From the NCBI GenBank assembly GCA_001544655.2, contig FCOD02000003.1, forward strand, positions 310,001 through 374,000: 64,000 bases of DNA, given 5' to 3'. Source of the stretch: Caballeronia turbans (GTDB taxonomy: Bacteria > Pseudomonadota > Gammaproteobacteria > Burkholderiales > Burkholderiaceae). Position numbers and translations under genes: made by a program. This document shows, in pieces, positions 28,076-38,287 of the stretch. The notes below the pieces were generated by a model that did not search any database, was not told the origin of the DNA, and saw only the letters and a list, made by a program, of their open reading frames with translations. Positions within the stretch are counted from its first letter, which is position 1, and each line of letters opens with the position of its first letter.

Positions 28076-28113
28076 ACGCGAAGCGCATACCATTGCGCTT
28101 CGCGTTTTTTATT
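28076..28113 (+). terminator. Intrinsic terminator of the mot-che operon
   Basis: 12-bp perfect stem ACGCGAAGCGCA (28076-28087) / TGCGCTTCGCGT (28094-28105) with a 6-base loop, followed by six T. Confidence 0.9.
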
Positions 28114-28278
28114 GTGTGCGCTCGCGAACGTTTGGTCTATTCCTCGTGGCTGGCATACTGGCGATATCCCGTGGTCGAAAAAACAGGGACGAATTCCAGT
28201 GGCGCATCTGTCACTTAATCGTCAAGAGCCGGCCGCGAGCAGAGGCGCGCGGGCAATCAGTAACCCAGAGGAGGCCCA

Positions 28279-28809
28279 GTGAAGGCACCGAAGCAATCCC
28301 GTCATGGGCATCTTGTAAGCGCGCTCGCGTTCGTCGCCGGCGCGTTGAGCGTGTGCGCAGCTGCACCCGCCTATGCAGTGCTCGGCGGCGAGCCGATGAA
28401 CGCGCCGCAGGGCGCCACCGCCGAATCCACGAAAGCGGTCGCGCGCGCAGCTGTCGCAAGCGGTGCGTCGAACGCATCGGCGACATCGGCGTCGAACTAC
28501 ACCGTTCGCTCGACCACGCTCGCGAGCGGCACGATCGTCAATGAATACCTGTCCGCGCAGGGCGTCGTGTTCGGCATCGCGTGGCATGGGCCGCGCGTGC
28601 CGGATCTCGCCAGCCTGCTCGGCAACTATTTCCCGCAGTATCAGCAGGGCCTGAAGGCGCAGCGCGCCGCACGCGGCGGCCGTGGGCCGGTGAGCGTGCA
28701 GGGTTCCGGGCTCGTCGTGGAATCGGGCGGTCACATGGGCTCGTTCGCGGGCAGCGCGTATTTGCCGCAATCGTTGCCCGCCGGCGTGTCCGCCAGCGAT
28801 ATCCAGTAA
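28279..28809 (+). CDS. DUF2844 domain exported protein
   Basis: 176 aa from GTG 28279 (GAGG upstream). The signal peptide (VSALAFVAGALSVCAAAPAYA) is cleaved near residue 33. The DUF2844 core follows: YTVRSTTLASGTIVNEYL, GVVFGIAWHGPRVPDL and LGNYFPQY. The region 40-75 is Ala/Ser rich. Function unknown. This family commonly lies next to DUF3443 genes in Burkholderia, as here (17 bases apart), so the two probably act together in the envelope. Confidence 0.85.
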   Translation: MKAPKQSRHGHLVSALAFVAGALSVCAAAPAYAVLGGEPMNAPQGATAESTKAVARAAVASGASNASATSASNYTVRSTTLASGTIVNEYLSAQGVVFGIAWHGPRVPDLASLLGNYFPQYQQGLKAQRAARGGRGPVSVQGSGLVVESGGHMGSFAGSAYLPQSLPAGVSASDIQ

Positions 28810-28826
28810 GCGACGGGAGTCTCAGT

Positions 28827-30128
28827 ATGCATCGAACGACAAGCGGTGATCCCGCCATCTCTTCCTCCCGACGCGGCGGCTTCGCCCGCTGGCTCGGCGT
28901 GCTCTGTCTTTCCGTCATGCTCGCGGCGTGCGGCGGCGGCGGCGGCGGCGACTCCAGTTCCAGCAGCGGCGGCTCGTCCGGCGGCGGCTCGGGTGGCGGC
29001 AGCTCGAGCACCAGCAGCGCGAACGCGCAGCCCATCGCGCCCAACGGCACGAACGCGGTGCCGATCAACGTCAACTCGGGCGTCGCGGGCTTCGTCAACA
29101 TTCCGAACGTGTCGGTGACGGTGTGCGCGCCGGGCTCGTCGGTGTGCCAGCAGATCAACAACATTCAGCTCGATACAGCGTCGTTCGGCCTGCGCATTCT
29201 CGGATCGGCGGCGCAATCCGTGCTCGGCAGCCTGCCCGGTTCGCGCGCATCGAACGGCGGTCAACTCGCCGAATGCGCGGGCTTCGCCGACGGCTATACG
29301 TGGGGCACCGTGCGCACCGCCGACGTGAAGATGGGTACGGAAGTCGCGTCGAACGTGCCGATCCAGATCATCGGCGACCTCGACGCGTCGGCGGCGCCGA
29401 CCGGCGATAACGGCTGTCCGTCCGGCAGCGACGAAAATACGATCGACGACATCGGCGCGAACGGCATTCTCGGCATCGGCCCGCAAACGTACGACTGCGG
29501 CAACGGATGCGTAAGCACGTCGCTCAACGCAATGTACTTCTCGTGCAATAACGGCGCGAATTGCTCGCCCGTCGCCGTGCCGCTCGCGCAGCAGGTGACG
29601 AATCCCGTCACGAAGTTCGCGGTCAACAACAACGGCGTGATCGTGCAGTTGCCGCCGGTCCCCGATAACGGCGCGGCCAGTGCGACCGGCGTGCTGATAT
29701 TCGGCATCGGCACGCAGAGCAACAATTCGGTGAGCAACGTGACGAAGTACGGCACGGACCCCTACGGCGACCTGAGCGGCACCTACAAGGGGAAGACGTA
29801 CAAGACGTTCTTCGACACGGGATCGAACGGCAACTTCTTCCAGGACAGCTTCCCGCTGTGCTCGAGTTCGAGTGCGTTCTATTGCCCGAGCTCGCAGCAG
29901 TCACTGTCGACGACGATCGCCGGCACGGAAGGCAACAGCGCGGTCGTGCCGTTCCTGCTCGCCAACGCGAGCACGCTGACCCAGGGCAGGAGCAAGTTCG
30001 CCTTCAATAGTCTCGGCGGCCAGTTGGGCATGTCCAACTTCTTCGACTTCGGCCTGCCGTTCTTCTTCGGCCGGCATGTGTATGTCGGATACGAGTTGCC
30101 GAACAACCGGGCTTATATCGCGTTCTGA
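28827..30128 (+). CDS. DUF3443 family lipoprotein
   Basis: 433 aa from ATG 28827 (GGGAG upstream). Lipoprotein signal with lipobox LAAC near residue 34, directly followed by a Gly run and a Ser/Gly-rich linker of about 30 residues. The folded part begins at about 75: VPINVNSGVAGFVNIPNVSV, QLDTASFGLRI, GSNGNFFQDSFP and HVYVGYELPNNRAYIAF. It has 10 or more cysteines, probably disulphide-bonded. The motif pattern with D-T-A/G (QLDTAS, FDTGSNG) is reminiscent of a pepsin-like aspartic fold; that resemblance is only my reading. It is paired with the DUF2844 gene. Confidence 0.85.
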   Translation: MHRTTSGDPAISSSRRGGFARWLGVLCLSVMLAACGGGGGGDSSSSSGGSSGGGSGGGSSSTSSANAQPIAPNGTNAVPINVNSGVAGFVNIPNVSVTVCAPGSSVCQQINNIQLDTASFGLRILGSAAQSVLGSLPGSRASNGGQLAECAGFADGYTWGTVRTADVKMGTEVASNVPIQIIGDLDASAAPTGDNGCPSGSDENTIDDIGANGILGIGPQTYDCGNGCVSTSLNAMYFSCNNGANCSPVAVPLAQQVTNPVTKFAVNNNGVIVQLPPVPDNGAASATGVLIFGIGTQSNNSVSNVTKYGTDPYGDLSGTYKGKTYKTFFDTGSNGNFFQDSFPLCSSSSAFYCPSSQQSLSTTIAGTEGNSAVVPFLLANASTLTQGRSKFAFNSLGGQLGMSNFFDFGLPFFFGRHVYVGYELPNNRAYIAF

Positions 30129-30179
30129 TGTGCCGATGACCTGACCGGGATGATTCCGGTCAGGCGCTCCGCCAAATGA

Positions 30180-30216
30180 AAAACCGGCTGCGTTTTGTGC
30201 GCAGCCGGTTTTTTTT
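30180..30216. terminator. Bidirectional intrinsic terminator
   Basis: 13-bp stem AAAACCGGCTGCG (30180-30192) / CGCAGCCGGTTTT (30200-30212), followed by T on the plus strand and TTTTTC on the minus strand. It serves the converging DUF3443 and SDR genes; it touches the SDR stop codon. Confidence 0.85.
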
Positions 30217-30989
30217 CACTCGCCCGCGCGGGGCTTGCGCGGAGCGCGCTCGGCGAGCGCGTCGTAGAGCCAGCGCGGCAACGCGTGCATCAGCGCGCCT
30301 GCTATGCGCATCTGCCAGGGAAAGGTCGCATAGCGCACCTTGCGTTCGATCGCGTCGGCGGTTTTCTCGGCGAAGCGGTCGGCGTCCATGAGAAAGGGCA
30401 TCCGATACGGATTGTGCGCGGTCATCTCCGAGCGCACGTAGCCCGGCGCGATCGTGACGACGGCTACGCCAAGCGGTCGCATCTCGACGCGCAAGGCTTC
30501 GAGATATTTCGCCACCGCCGATTTCGACGCGCTGTACGCACCGCCACCCGGCAATCCGCGCACGCCCGCGACGCTCGCAATGCCGACGAGCGTCCCGTGC
30601 CGCGCGGTTGTCATCGACGCGACGAAGGGCTCGAATGTCGCGACCATGCCGAAGTAGTTCACGTCCATCACGGCGCGGAAGGTGTCGAGATCGCCGTGGC
30701 CTGTCAGCGCGCCGCGGCTCATGCCGGCGTTCGCAATGACGATATCCGCCGCGCCGTGCTCCGCGATGAAGCGGCGCGCGGCATCGGCGAGTGCGTCGGC
30801 GTCCCGCACGTCGGCGGGGTAAATCGAGATGGTGCTTTGAGGATGGCGGGCCGCGAAGGCGGCGAGGGAATCGGCGCGGCGGGCAACGAGGCCGAGCACG
30901 GCCCCGCGCTTTACATATTCCTCGGCCAGTGCGAGGCCGATGCCGCTCGATGCGCCGGTGATGAAGACCTTCAGGCGAACTGCAGTCAT
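30216..30989 (-). CDS. Short-chain dehydrogenase/reductase (SDR)
   Basis: 257 aa classical SDR. Cofactor motif TGASSGIGLALAEEY at the N terminus, NAGMSRG near 90, catalytic Ser in GIASVAG and Y-x3-K in YSASKSAV near 158. The C-terminal residues include LPRWLYDALAERAPRK, a basic tail. Substrate unknown. It follows dsbA by 14 bases and ends the argS-SPOR-dsbA-SDR run, an order seen in other Burkholderia. Confidence 0.9.
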   Translation of the reverse strand: MTAVRLKVFITGASSGIGLALAEEYVKRGAVLGLVARRADSLAAFAARHPQSTISIYPADVRDADALADAARRFIAEHGAADIVIANAGMSRGALTGHGDLDTFRAVMDVNYFGMVATFEPFVASMTTARHGTLVGIASVAGVRGLPGGGAYSASKSAVAKYLEALRVEMRPLGVAVVTIAPGYVRSEMTAHNPYRMPFLMDADRFAEKTADAIERKVRYATFPWQMRIAGALMHALPRWLYDALAERAPRKPRAGE

Positions 30990-31003
30990 GCCGGCGAACG
31001 GGA

Positions 31004-31651
31004 TTACAGCTTTTTGTCGCGGACTTGCTGAACGAGGAAGTCCATCACCTGCGTCGTGCCCGGCAGGCTGTTGGTCATCGCCGGACCGGTTTCGTACTTG
31101 CCCTGCACGACGATCGTCGGCACGCCGTCGATCTTGTAATCCTGCAGCAACTTGGCGTCGCGCTGCACCGCGCTTTGCGTCGAGAACGAGTTATACGCGT
31201 CCATGTACTTCTTCGGATCGACGCCCTGCGTCTTGAGGAAGTCCGCCTGCGCCTGCGGCGTCAGCAGATAGTTCTTCTTCACGTGGATCTCGTTGAACAC
31301 GGCCGGCGTGACCTTCTCGGCGACGCCGAGCGCATCGAGCGCGTGATACATCTTCGAGTGCGGGATGAAGTCGTCGCGGAACGCCACCGGCACGCGCTTG
31401 AACACCACGTCCGGGCCTTGCTTCTTCGCCCATGCCTCGATGTACGGCTCGAATTCGTTGCAGTGCGGGCAGCCGTACCAGAAGAATTCGATGACCTCGA
31501 CCTTGCCTGCGGGCGACGCGATCGGCTGAGCCGCCTGCAGCACGGTGTAGTCCTTGCCTGCGGTGGGCGCGGCCATCGCCGAACTCGCGACGCTCATCGC
31601 TGCGGCTGCGATGCCAAGGGAGAGAGCCAACGCGCTAAAGATTTTTTTCAT
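31004..31651 (-). CDS. dsbA: Periplasmic thiol:disulfide interchange protein DsbA
   Basis: 215 aa from ATG 31651 (MKKIFSALALSLGIAAA signal peptide, cleavage after AMA near 28). Thioredoxin fold with redox site C61-P-H-C64 in FFWYGCPHC and cis-Pro region GVPTIVV. It introduces disulphides in periplasmic proteins, needed among others for the flagellar P ring. Length is typical. Confidence 0.95.
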   Translation of the reverse strand: MKKIFSALALSLGIAAAAMSVASSAMAAPTAGKDYTVLQAAQPIASPAGKVEVIEFFWYGCPHCNEFEPYIEAWAKKQGPDVVFKRVPVAFRDDFIPHSKMYHALDALGVAEKVTPAVFNEIHVKKNYLLTPQAQADFLKTQGVDPKKYMDAYNSFSTQSAVQRDAKLLQDYKIDGVPTIVVQGKYETGPAMTNSLPGTTQVMDFLVQQVRDKKL

Positions 31652-31754
31652 GATTGAAGAGGGTACGCAATGGATACGCGACGGAACAAAAAGCAGGTGC
31701 ATAAGTGGGACATACGACGCTTAAGCCACACTTAAACGCCCGGGCGCTTGCGCC

Positions 31755-31779
31755 TGCGCGGCCGTCTCGCGGCCGCGCA
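31755..31779. terminator. GC-rich hairpin between the SPOR gene and dsbA
   Basis: Perfect 10-bp stem TGCGCGGCCG / CGGCCGCGCA with a 5-base loop, downstream of the SPOR gene on the minus strand. No T-tract, so it may be only an attenuating or mRNA-stabilising stem. Confidence 0.35.
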
Positions 31780-31802
31780 CACACGCGATTTCGTTTGCTG
31801 CG

Positions 31803-32552
31803 TTATTGCTTCGAGAAACGGATCACGGCCGTATCGACGCCCGCGTCGGACAGCCGCTGACGCGCGGTGTTCATGTCCTCGAACTTCGCGAACGGCCCGA
31901 TGCGCACGCGATAGTACGTCACACCGCCCGCATCGCGCTGCGTGACCTTCGATTCGAAGCCCTGGAAGCCGAGACGCGCGCGCTGCTGCTCGGCATCCGC
32001 CTGGGTTTTGTATGCGCCCACTTGCAGGAAATAACCGGTGTTCGGTTCGCCGGGCGCGGGCGGCGTGGCCTTCGCCGTAGCGGGCGCCGAGCCGCCCTTC
32101 GGCGGCGTGGCGTTGGCGTTGCTCGTTGCGTTCGGCGCGCTTTCGGGCTTCTTCGCGGGCGTCGTGCTCGCGGTCTTCGGCGCGGATGCAGTACCCGCCG
32201 ACGGCGGCACCTCGACGATTTGCGGCTCGTCGAGCACGCCCGACGACTGCGTCTGGTTGTTGGTCTGGCCCGGCGCGGTGTTCGGCGGCGCAGGCTGCGC
32301 GGCTTGCGGCACGGCCTGGCCCGGCGACTTGCCTTGCAGCGGACGGTTCGGGTCGTACGGCTGCGCGGCGGCGGGTGCGGAGTTGGCGTCCGCAGGCGGC
32401 GCGACCTTCGCCACGAAGGGCGTGGGCGCGCGCGTGATGTAGAGCGCGACGATCACGGCGATCGCGAGGCCGACGATCAGGCCCAGCACGATGCCGATAA
32501 ACGTCCCCCCGGTTTGTTTCGACTGCTTCGATGTACGGCGTGGTTGTGCCAT
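31803..32552 (-). CDS. SPOR-domain protein, FtsN-like
   Basis: 249 aa from ATG 32552. Short basic cytoplasmic N terminus (AQPRRTSKQSKQ), one transmembrane helix (about 18-40), a long Pro/Ala/Thr-rich periplasmic linker and a C-terminal SPOR domain (about 170-249: TGYFLQVGAYKTQADAEQQR, then VTYYRVRIGPFAKFEDM). SPOR domains bind denuded peptidoglycan at the septum, so a cell-division role is expected. True FtsN is hard to tell from other SPOR proteins. Located between argS and dsbA, as often in beta-proteobacteria. Confidence 0.85.
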   Translation of the reverse strand: MAQPRRTSKQSKQTGGTFIGIVLGLIVGLAIAVIVALYITRAPTPFVAKVAPPADANSAPAAAQPYDPNRPLQGKSPGQAVPQAAQPAPPNTAPGQTNNQTQSSGVLDEPQIVEVPPSAGTASAPKTASTTPAKKPESAPNATSNANATPPKGGSAPATAKATPPAPGEPNTGYFLQVGAYKTQADAEQQRARLGFQGFESKVTQRDAGGVTYYRVRIGPFAKFEDMNTARQRLSDAGVDTAVIRFSKQ

Positions 32553-32688
32553 CGTATGAATCACCTGCGTGAAAGTCTTCTGGTTGGGCGACGATTATAG
32601 CCGTGGGTCAAGACACGCCTGCGCCAGGCTCCCGTCCGCGCACGCCGAAAATTCCGAATTTCGGTGCGCGTAGCGGGGCAGCGGACGA

Positions 32689-34473
32689 TTACATCTTTCG
32701 AGGAGCGGAAACGCCGATGGTCGCGAGACCGTTTTCGAGGACCTGGCGCGTGGCGGCCAGCAGCGCGATGCGCGCGGTGCGTTCCTTCTCTTCGTCCACG
32801 AGCACGCGCTCCGCATTGTAGAACGAGTGAAATTCGCCAGCGAGGTCGCGCAGATAGAACGCGACCGCGTGCGGCGCGAGCTCGTCGGCGGCGTGGGCGA
32901 GCATCTCCGGAAATTCAGCGAGCTTGTTGAGCAGCGCCATCGCACGGTCGCTCGACAGCGGCGAAAGGTCGGCCTGCGCCGCCTTCGACACGTCGCCCGC
33001 GTAGCGTTCCTTCCAGTCGCTGAGAATCGTGCAGATGCGCGCGTGCGCGTACTGCACGTAGTAGACCGGGTTTTCGTCGTTCTGCTTGAGCGCGAGGTCG
33101 ATGTCGAACACGAATTCGGTATCCGCCTTGCGCGAAATGAGGAAGAAGCGCACGGCGTCGCGGCCGCGGCGGATGGTGTCCTCGTCGATCTGGTCAGGCG
33201 CGGTTTCGTGGCCCGGCGTGAGGCCGCCCGACCATTCGATCAGATCCCGCACCGTCACGTAGCTGCCCGCGCGCTTGGAGATCTTCACTTCCTGGCCGTC
33301 GCGCATGACGGTCACCATCTTGTGCAGCACGTAGTCGGGATAGCCCTTGGGAATGCCGACGCCGAGTCCTTGCAGGCCGGCGCGCACCCGCGCGATCGTG
33401 CCGTGATGGTCCGAGCCCTGAATGTTGATGACCTTCGTGTAGCCGCGCTCCCATTTGGTCACGTGATACGCGACGTCCGGCACGAAGTACGTGTAGGTGC
33501 CGTCGGACTTCTTCATGACGCGGTCTTTGTCGTCGCCGTCGTCGGTGGTGCGCAGCCACAGCGCGCCGTCCTGCTCGTAGGTCTTGCCTGCATCGACGAG
33601 CGCCGCGACCGTCTTCTCGACGCGGCCTTCCTTGTACAGCGACGACTCCAGATAAAACTGGTCGAACTTCACGCCGAACGCGGTCAGATCCATGTCCTGT
33701 TCGTGACGCAGATACGCGACCGCGAAATGACGGATGGCTTCGAGATCGTCGACGTCACCTTTACCCTTGACCGGCTCGCCATCTTTCGCCGCGACGGTTT
33801 CGCCCGCCATGTAGTCGCGCGCGATGTCGGCGATGTACTCGCCGTTGTATGCGGCCTCGGGCCACTCGGCGTCGCCCGGCTTGAGGCCGCGCGCGCGCAG
33901 TTGCGTCGAGACGGCGAGGTTGTTGATCTGCACGCCCGCGTCGTTGTAGTAGAACTCGCGGTGCACGTCGTAGCCCTGCGTTTCGAGCAGGTTCGAGAGC
34001 GCGTCGCCGAGCGCGGCCTGACGGCCGTGGCCGACGTGCAGCGGGCCGGTCGGATTCGCCGACACGAACTCGACGAGCACGTGCCTGCCCGCGTCGCGCG
34101 TCGAGCGGCCGAACGTTGCGCCATCGCCCAGCACGGCCGGGATCACCGCTTGCTTCGCCGTGGCGGCAAGACGCAGATTGATGAAGCCGGGACCCGCCAC
34201 TTCGGCGCTCTCGACGAGACCCTTCGCGGCCGGAAGACCGAGCAGCGCATCGACGATTTGCTGCGCGAGCTGGCGCGGATTCGCGCGCAGCGGCTTGGCG
34301 AGCTGCATCGCGACATTCGATGCCACGTCGCCGTGCGCCGCGACCTTCGGTCGTTCGAGGACGATCGAAGGCGTGACGAAGGCCGCTTCGCTGGCGCCTT
34401 GAGTGGCTTGCGCGACCTGCTGGACCGCGTCGGTGATGAGCGTTTCGAGAGTGTGTTTATGTGCGGGCAGCAT
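32689..34473 (-). CDS. argS: Arginyl-tRNA synthetase
   Basis: 594 aa from ATG 34473; the frame runs 33 codons upstream but family N termini begin at [13 protein letters not shown]. Class I synthetase: N-terminal additional domain, HIGH-type motif as HVGHG in [16 protein letters not shown], and KMSK-type loop as KISKRAGS with YVTVRDLI. The C-terminal anticodon-binding helical domain ends with [16 protein letters not shown]. Charges tRNA-Arg. Upstream gene of the argS-SPOR-dsbA-SDR run. Confidence 0.97.
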   Translation of the reverse strand: MLPAHKHTLETLITDAVQQVAQATQGASEAAFVTPSIVLERPKVAAHGDVASNVAMQLAKPLRANPRQLAQQIVDALLGLPAAKGLVESAEVAGPGFINLRLAATAKQAVIPAVLGDGATFGRSTRDAGRHVLVEFVSANPTGPLHVGHGRQAALGDALSNLLETQGYDVHREFYYNDAGVQINNLAVSTQLRARGLKPGDAEWPEAAYNGEYIADIARDYMAGETVAAKDGEPVKGKGDVDDLEAIRHFAVAYLRHEQDMDLTAFGVKFDQFYLESSLYKEGRVEKTVAALVDAGKTYEQDGALWLRTTDDGDDKDRVMKKSDGTYTYFVPDVAYHVTKWERGYTKVINIQGSDHHGTIARVRAGLQGLGVGIPKGYPDYVLHKMVTVMRDGQEVKISKRAGSYVTVRDLIEWSGGLTPGHETAPDQIDEDTIRRGRDAVRFFLISRKADTEFVFDIDLALKQNDENPVYYVQYAHARICTILSDWKERYAGDVSKAAQADLSPLSSDRAMALLNKLAEFPEMLAHAADELAPHAVAFYLRDLAGEFHSFYNAERVLVDEEKERTARIALLAATRQVLENGLATIGVSAPRKM

Positions 34474-34759
34474 GCTGAATGTGATCCAGTGGAGCGAGTC
34501 CGGATGGGTATGGCGATTGGATTGAGGATGGCGCGCGCTTGCGGCCCGGTTGCGGCTCGTTGCGGACGCCATTCGCCATGTCTGCGAGGCCTCGCAGACA
34601 TATAACGGAGTAAGCCCGGTTATATACCTACAAAGTGGGGATTTTAGCAGGTGCTAATATGTCGAATCAGGGTGTCGTCATGTTGTCAGGGAGACCGGCT
34701 CGTCTGCGCGTTTGGTTTGCAAACCGCCCATGACCCAACATAAACAAAAGGACCATGCC

Positions 34760-35086
34760 ATGCTCATCACATTCAAAACTCCTGCCGCACCGGATGTCAT
34801 GATGCTCGAAGACCTCGCGGAGTACTTGCTCGGCATCATCGGCAAACAGCTCACCGAGAGGGGCGTCGTCACGCACGAAGAACTGCCTTCGGCCATTCAG
34901 AAACTCGAAGCCGCTATCGTCACCGACAAGAAAGTGCGCGCCGAGCACGACGGCCATTTCCACGAAGGCGAGGAAGGGCACGAGCCGCACGAGATTCCCA
35001 TCGGGCTCGCGCAGCGCGCTTATCCGTTCCTCGACATGCTGCGCCTCGCGCAAAAGCACAACACGGATATTCTCTGGGGCGTCTGA
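34760..35086 (+). CDS. DUF1840 domain protein
   Basis: 108 aa from ATG 34760 (AAAGGA about 7 bases upstream). Small cytoplasmic acidic protein: MLITFKTPAAPDVMMLEDLA, then LLGIIGKQLTERGVV and PIGLAQRAYPFLDMLRLAQ. The His/Glu-rich middle (HDGHFHEGEEGHEPHE, about 66-81) looks like a metal-binding patch. The family is widespread in beta-proteobacteria without assigned function. Terminator directly downstream. Confidence 0.85.
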   Translation: MLITFKTPAAPDVMMLEDLAEYLLGIIGKQLTERGVVTHEELPSAIQKLEAAIVTDKKVRAEHDGHFHEGEEGHEPHEIPIGLAQRAYPFLDMLRLAQKHNTDILWGV

Positions 35087-35115
35087 TTTCACGTGATCCG
35101 CCGCGCCGGCAAACA

Positions 35116-35148
35116 AAAACCCGCATCGTTGCCGATGCGGGTTTTTTT
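35116..35148 (+). terminator. Intrinsic terminator of the DUF1840 gene
   Basis: 13-bp stem AAAACCCGCATCG (35116-35128) / CGATGCGGGTTTT (35133-35145) followed by further T. It also works for the converging small gene ending at 35191. Confidence 0.88.
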
Positions 35149-35190
35149 CTTCCGATGAAACGTCTGACGGCCTAGTCGCTGTGCTGCGGA

Positions 35191-35397
35191 TTATTGCGAC
35201 TGGCCGCTTTCCGCGCCGGCGGGCTTCGCAGGCGTATGCGGCTTTTTCGGCTTCTTCGGCTTCTTTTTGTGCTCCGACTGCGGCGGCGAGTACGAAGACG
35301 CCTGAGTGCTGCTCGCCTGCGCGAACGCAGCCGAACTCGATGCTGCTAGCAAGGCCGCGGCGAAAGCTACGGTTACGGCGGACGTCATCTTCTTCAT
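35191..35397 (-). CDS. Small exported Lys/Pro-rich protein
   Basis: 68 aa. Signal peptide MKKMTSAVTVAFAAALLAAS with an AFA/Q cleavage near 26. The mature 42 residues begin with Ser/Gln and end in a strongly basic KKKPKKPKKPHTPAKPAG block. No domain known to me. The basic Lys-Pro block could bind anionic polymers. AGAAAG precedes the start. Confidence 0.6.
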   Translation of the reverse strand: MKKMTSAVTVAFAAALLAASSSAAFAQASSTQASSYSPPQSEHKKKPKKPKKPHTPAKPAGAESGQSQ

Positions 35398-35547
35398 GCG
35401 ACTTTCTCCGTTGACGAAAAGAGTGCGTGTGCCGTCATGGCGACGGCCTTTCGCGCTGACAAGTCTACGGAAACCAAAAATTTCCCGCCTGTTTCGTGCA
35501 TATTTCCGCCATCAGGCGAGGGATATGTCGTTTGTCATTGCTGGGCT

Positions 35548-38265
35548 TCAGCGCAGCGGTGCAAGCGCGCGTTCGGCATCCGCAGTCGACAGCGCCATGC
35601 GTTCGGCGTAGCTCGCGAGCTGATCGTCGCCGATCTTGCCCACCGAGAAGTACGTGCTGTCGGGATGCGCGATGTAGAAGCCCGACACGCTCGCGGCCGG
35701 CAGCATCGCGAGCGACTCGGTCACGCTCATGCCGATTTCGTTCGCCTGAAGCACTTCGAACATGTCGCGCTTCACGAGGTGATCCGGGCACGCCGGATAA
35801 CCCGGCGCCGGGCGGATGCCGACATACTTCTCCGCGATCAGCGCATCGTTGTCGAGCGTTTCGCTCGACGCGTAGCCCCACAGTTCCCGGCGCACGCGCG
35901 CGTGGAGCGCTTCGGCGAAAGCCTCCGCGAAACGGTCGGCCAGCGCCTTGAGCATGATCGCGCTGTAGTCGTCGTGATCGGCTTCGAACTGTTGTTCCTT
36001 TTTGTCGACGCCGAGGCCCGCCGTCACCGCGAAGAGCCCGATGTAATCCTTCACGCCCGACTCCTTCGGCGCGATGAAATCGGCGAGCGAGCGGTTCGGG
36101 CGCATCACGCCATCGACGACCGGACGCACGCTCTGCTGACGCAGATTGCGCCAGGTCATCGCGACTTTCGAGCGTGATTCGTCCGTGTAGATCTCGATGT
36201 CGTCGTCGTTTACGGTGTTCGCGGGCAGCAGCATGACGACGCCGTTCGCCGTGAGCCAGCGGCCCTGAATCAGGCGCGAGAGCATCGACTTGCCGTCGGA
36301 GAACACGCGCCGCGCCGACTCGCCGACGATCTCGTCGTTGAGAATCGCCGGATAGGGACCCGCGAGATCCCACGTCTGGAAGAACGGACCCCAGTCGATG
36401 TAGTTCGCCAGTTCCGCGAGGTCATAGTTCCTGAACACGCGCCGCCCGATGAAGGTCGGCTTTTTCGGCGTGTACGCGCTCCAGTCGATCTTCGTCTTGT
36501 TGGCGCGCGCCTCGTCGTACGTGACCATCGGCTGCGCTTTTCTGTTGGCGTGCTGCGTGCGGATGCGGTCGTAGTCGCTCTTCAGTTCATCGAGATACTT
36601 CGCCGCGCCTTCGTCCGACAGGAGGCTCGACGCCACCGACACCGAACGCGACGCATCCGGCACGTACACGACCGGCCCCTCGTAATGCGGCGCGATCTTC
36701 ACGGCGGTATGCACGCGCGAAGTCGTCGCGCCGCCGATGAGCAAAGGCGTCTGCTTGCCGCGGAAATAATCGTCGCGCTGCATTTCCGAGGCGACGTAAG
36801 CCATCTCTTCGAGACTCGGCGTGATGAGGCCGGAAAGCCCGATGATGTCCGCGCCTTCTTCCTTCGCCTTCTGAAGGATGGTCGCGCACGGCACCATCAC
36901 GCCCATGTTGACCACTTCGAAGTTGTTGCACTGGAGCACGACCGACACGATGTTCTTGCCGATGTCGTGCACATCGCCCTTCACGGTCGCGATGACGATC
37001 TTGCCCTTCGGCCGCACGTCCGCGCCGGCATCGGCGAGACGCTTCTTCTCTTCTTCGATGAACGGAATCAGATGCGCGACCGCCTGCTTCATCACGCGCG
37101 CCGATTTCACGACTTGCGGCAGGAACATCTTGCCCGCGCCGAACAGGTCGCCGACGATGTTCATGCCGTCCATCAGCGGCCCTTCGATGACGTTGATCGG
37201 ACGCCCGCCGGCCTTCTCGATCTTCGCGCGCACTTCTTCGGTATCTTCGACGATGAAGTTCGTGATGCCGTGCACGAGCGCGTGCGACAGACGCGCCTCG
37301 ACCGGCTGATTGCGCCATTCGAGGTTCTCTTCCTTCTTCGCGGCGCCGGTCTTGAACTTGTCGGCGACTTCGAGCAGACGGTCCGTGCCGTCCTCGCGGC
37401 GATTCAGCACGACGTCTTCGACTCTCTCGCGCAGTTCGGCGTCGAGGTCGGCATACACGCCGAGCTGGCCCGCGTTCACGATGCCCATGTCCATGCCCGC
37501 CTGAATCGCGTGATACAGGAACACGGTGTGAATCGCCTCGCGCACGGGATCATTGCCGCGGAACGAGAACGACACGTTCGACACGCCGCCGCTCACCTTC
37601 GCATGCGGCAGGTTCTGCTTGATCCAGCGCGTCGCATTGATGAAATCGACCGCGTAGTTGTTGTGCTCCTCGATGCCCGTCGCGATCGCGAAGATGTTCG
37701 GATCGAAGATGATGTCCTCGGGCTCGAAGCCGACCTCGTTGACGAGGATGTCGTAGGAGCGCTTGCAGATTTCCGTCTTGCGCTGGAACGTGTCCGCCTG
37801 GCCTTTCTCATCGAATGCCATCACGACCGATGCCGCGCCGTATCGGCGGATCAGTTTCGCGTGATGCCGGAACGCATCTTCGCCTTCCTTCAGCGAGATC
37901 GAGTTGACGATCGCCTTGCCTTGCACGCACTTCAGGCCCGCTTCGATCACTTCCCATTTCGACGAGTCGATCATGATCGGCACGCGCGCGATGTCGGGCT
38001 CCGATGCGATCAGATTCAGAAAGCGCACCATCGCGGCTTTCGAATCGAGCATGGCTTCGTCCATGTTGATGTCGATGATCTGCGCGCCGTTTTCGACCTG
38101 CTGCCGCGCGACGGCGAGCGCTTCGTCGAACTGGCCGTTCAGGACCATGCGCGCGAACGCCTTAGATCCGGTTACGTTCGTGCGCTCGCCGACGTTGATG
38201 AAGAGTGAGTTGTCGGTGACGTTGAACGGTTCGAGGCCGGAGAGACGCATCGTGTGATCGGTCAT
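35548..38265 (-). CDS. metH: Cobalamin-dependent methionine synthase, C-terminal polypeptide (pterin, B12 and activation modules)
   Basis: 905 aa from ATG 38265 (AAGAG upstream). Begins with the pterin-binding module ([18 protein letters not shown]), followed by the cap and B12-binding module with the axial His in [10 protein letters not shown] near 445 and a C-terminal SAM-dependent activation domain ([25 protein letters not shown]). It lacks the homocysteine domain, which is encoded by the next gene 22 bases upstream, so MetH is split in two. Together they transfer methyl from 5-methyl-THF to homocysteine. Confidence 0.95.
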   Translation of the reverse strand: MTDHTMRLSGLEPFNVTDNSLFINVGERTNVTGSKAFARMVLNGQFDEALAVARQQVENGAQIIDINMDEAMLDSKAAMVRFLNLIASEPDIARVPIMIDSSKWEVIEAGLKCVQGKAIVNSISLKEGEDAFRHHAKLIRRYGAASVVMAFDEKGQADTFQRKTEICKRSYDILVNEVGFEPEDIIFDPNIFAIATGIEEHNNYAVDFINATRWIKQNLPHAKVSGGVSNVSFSFRGNDPVREAIHTVFLYHAIQAGMDMGIVNAGQLGVYADLDAELRERVEDVVLNRREDGTDRLLEVADKFKTGAAKKEENLEWRNQPVEARLSHALVHGITNFIVEDTEEVRAKIEKAGGRPINVIEGPLMDGMNIVGDLFGAGKMFLPQVVKSARVMKQAVAHLIPFIEEEKKRLADAGADVRPKGKIVIATVKGDVHDIGKNIVSVVLQCNNFEVVNMGVMVPCATILQKAKEEGADIIGLSGLITPSLEEMAYVASEMQRDDYFRGKQTPLLIGGATTSRVHTAVKIAPHYEGPVVYVPDASRSVSVASSLLSDEGAAKYLDELKSDYDRIRTQHANRKAQPMVTYDEARANKTKIDWSAYTPKKPTFIGRRVFRNYDLAELANYIDWGPFFQTWDLAGPYPAILNDEIVGESARRVFSDGKSMLSRLIQGRWLTANGVVMLLPANTVNDDDIEIYTDESRSKVAMTWRNLRQQSVRPVVDGVMRPNRSLADFIAPKESGVKDYIGLFAVTAGLGVDKKEQQFEADHDDYSAIMLKALADRFAEAFAEALHARVRRELWGYASSETLDNDALIAEKYVGIRPAPGYPACPDHLVKRDMFEVLQANEIGMSVTESLAMLPAASVSGFYIAHPDSTYFSVGKIGDDQLASYAERMALSTADAERALAPLR

Positions 38266-38287
38266 GTCTGTTATCTCTTGTTCGATG

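Noticed and set aside
36550-38208. 552-codon frame antisense to metH
   Set aside because: GC-bias shadow, Arg/Asp/His-rich without domains, while the sense strand is clearly MetH.
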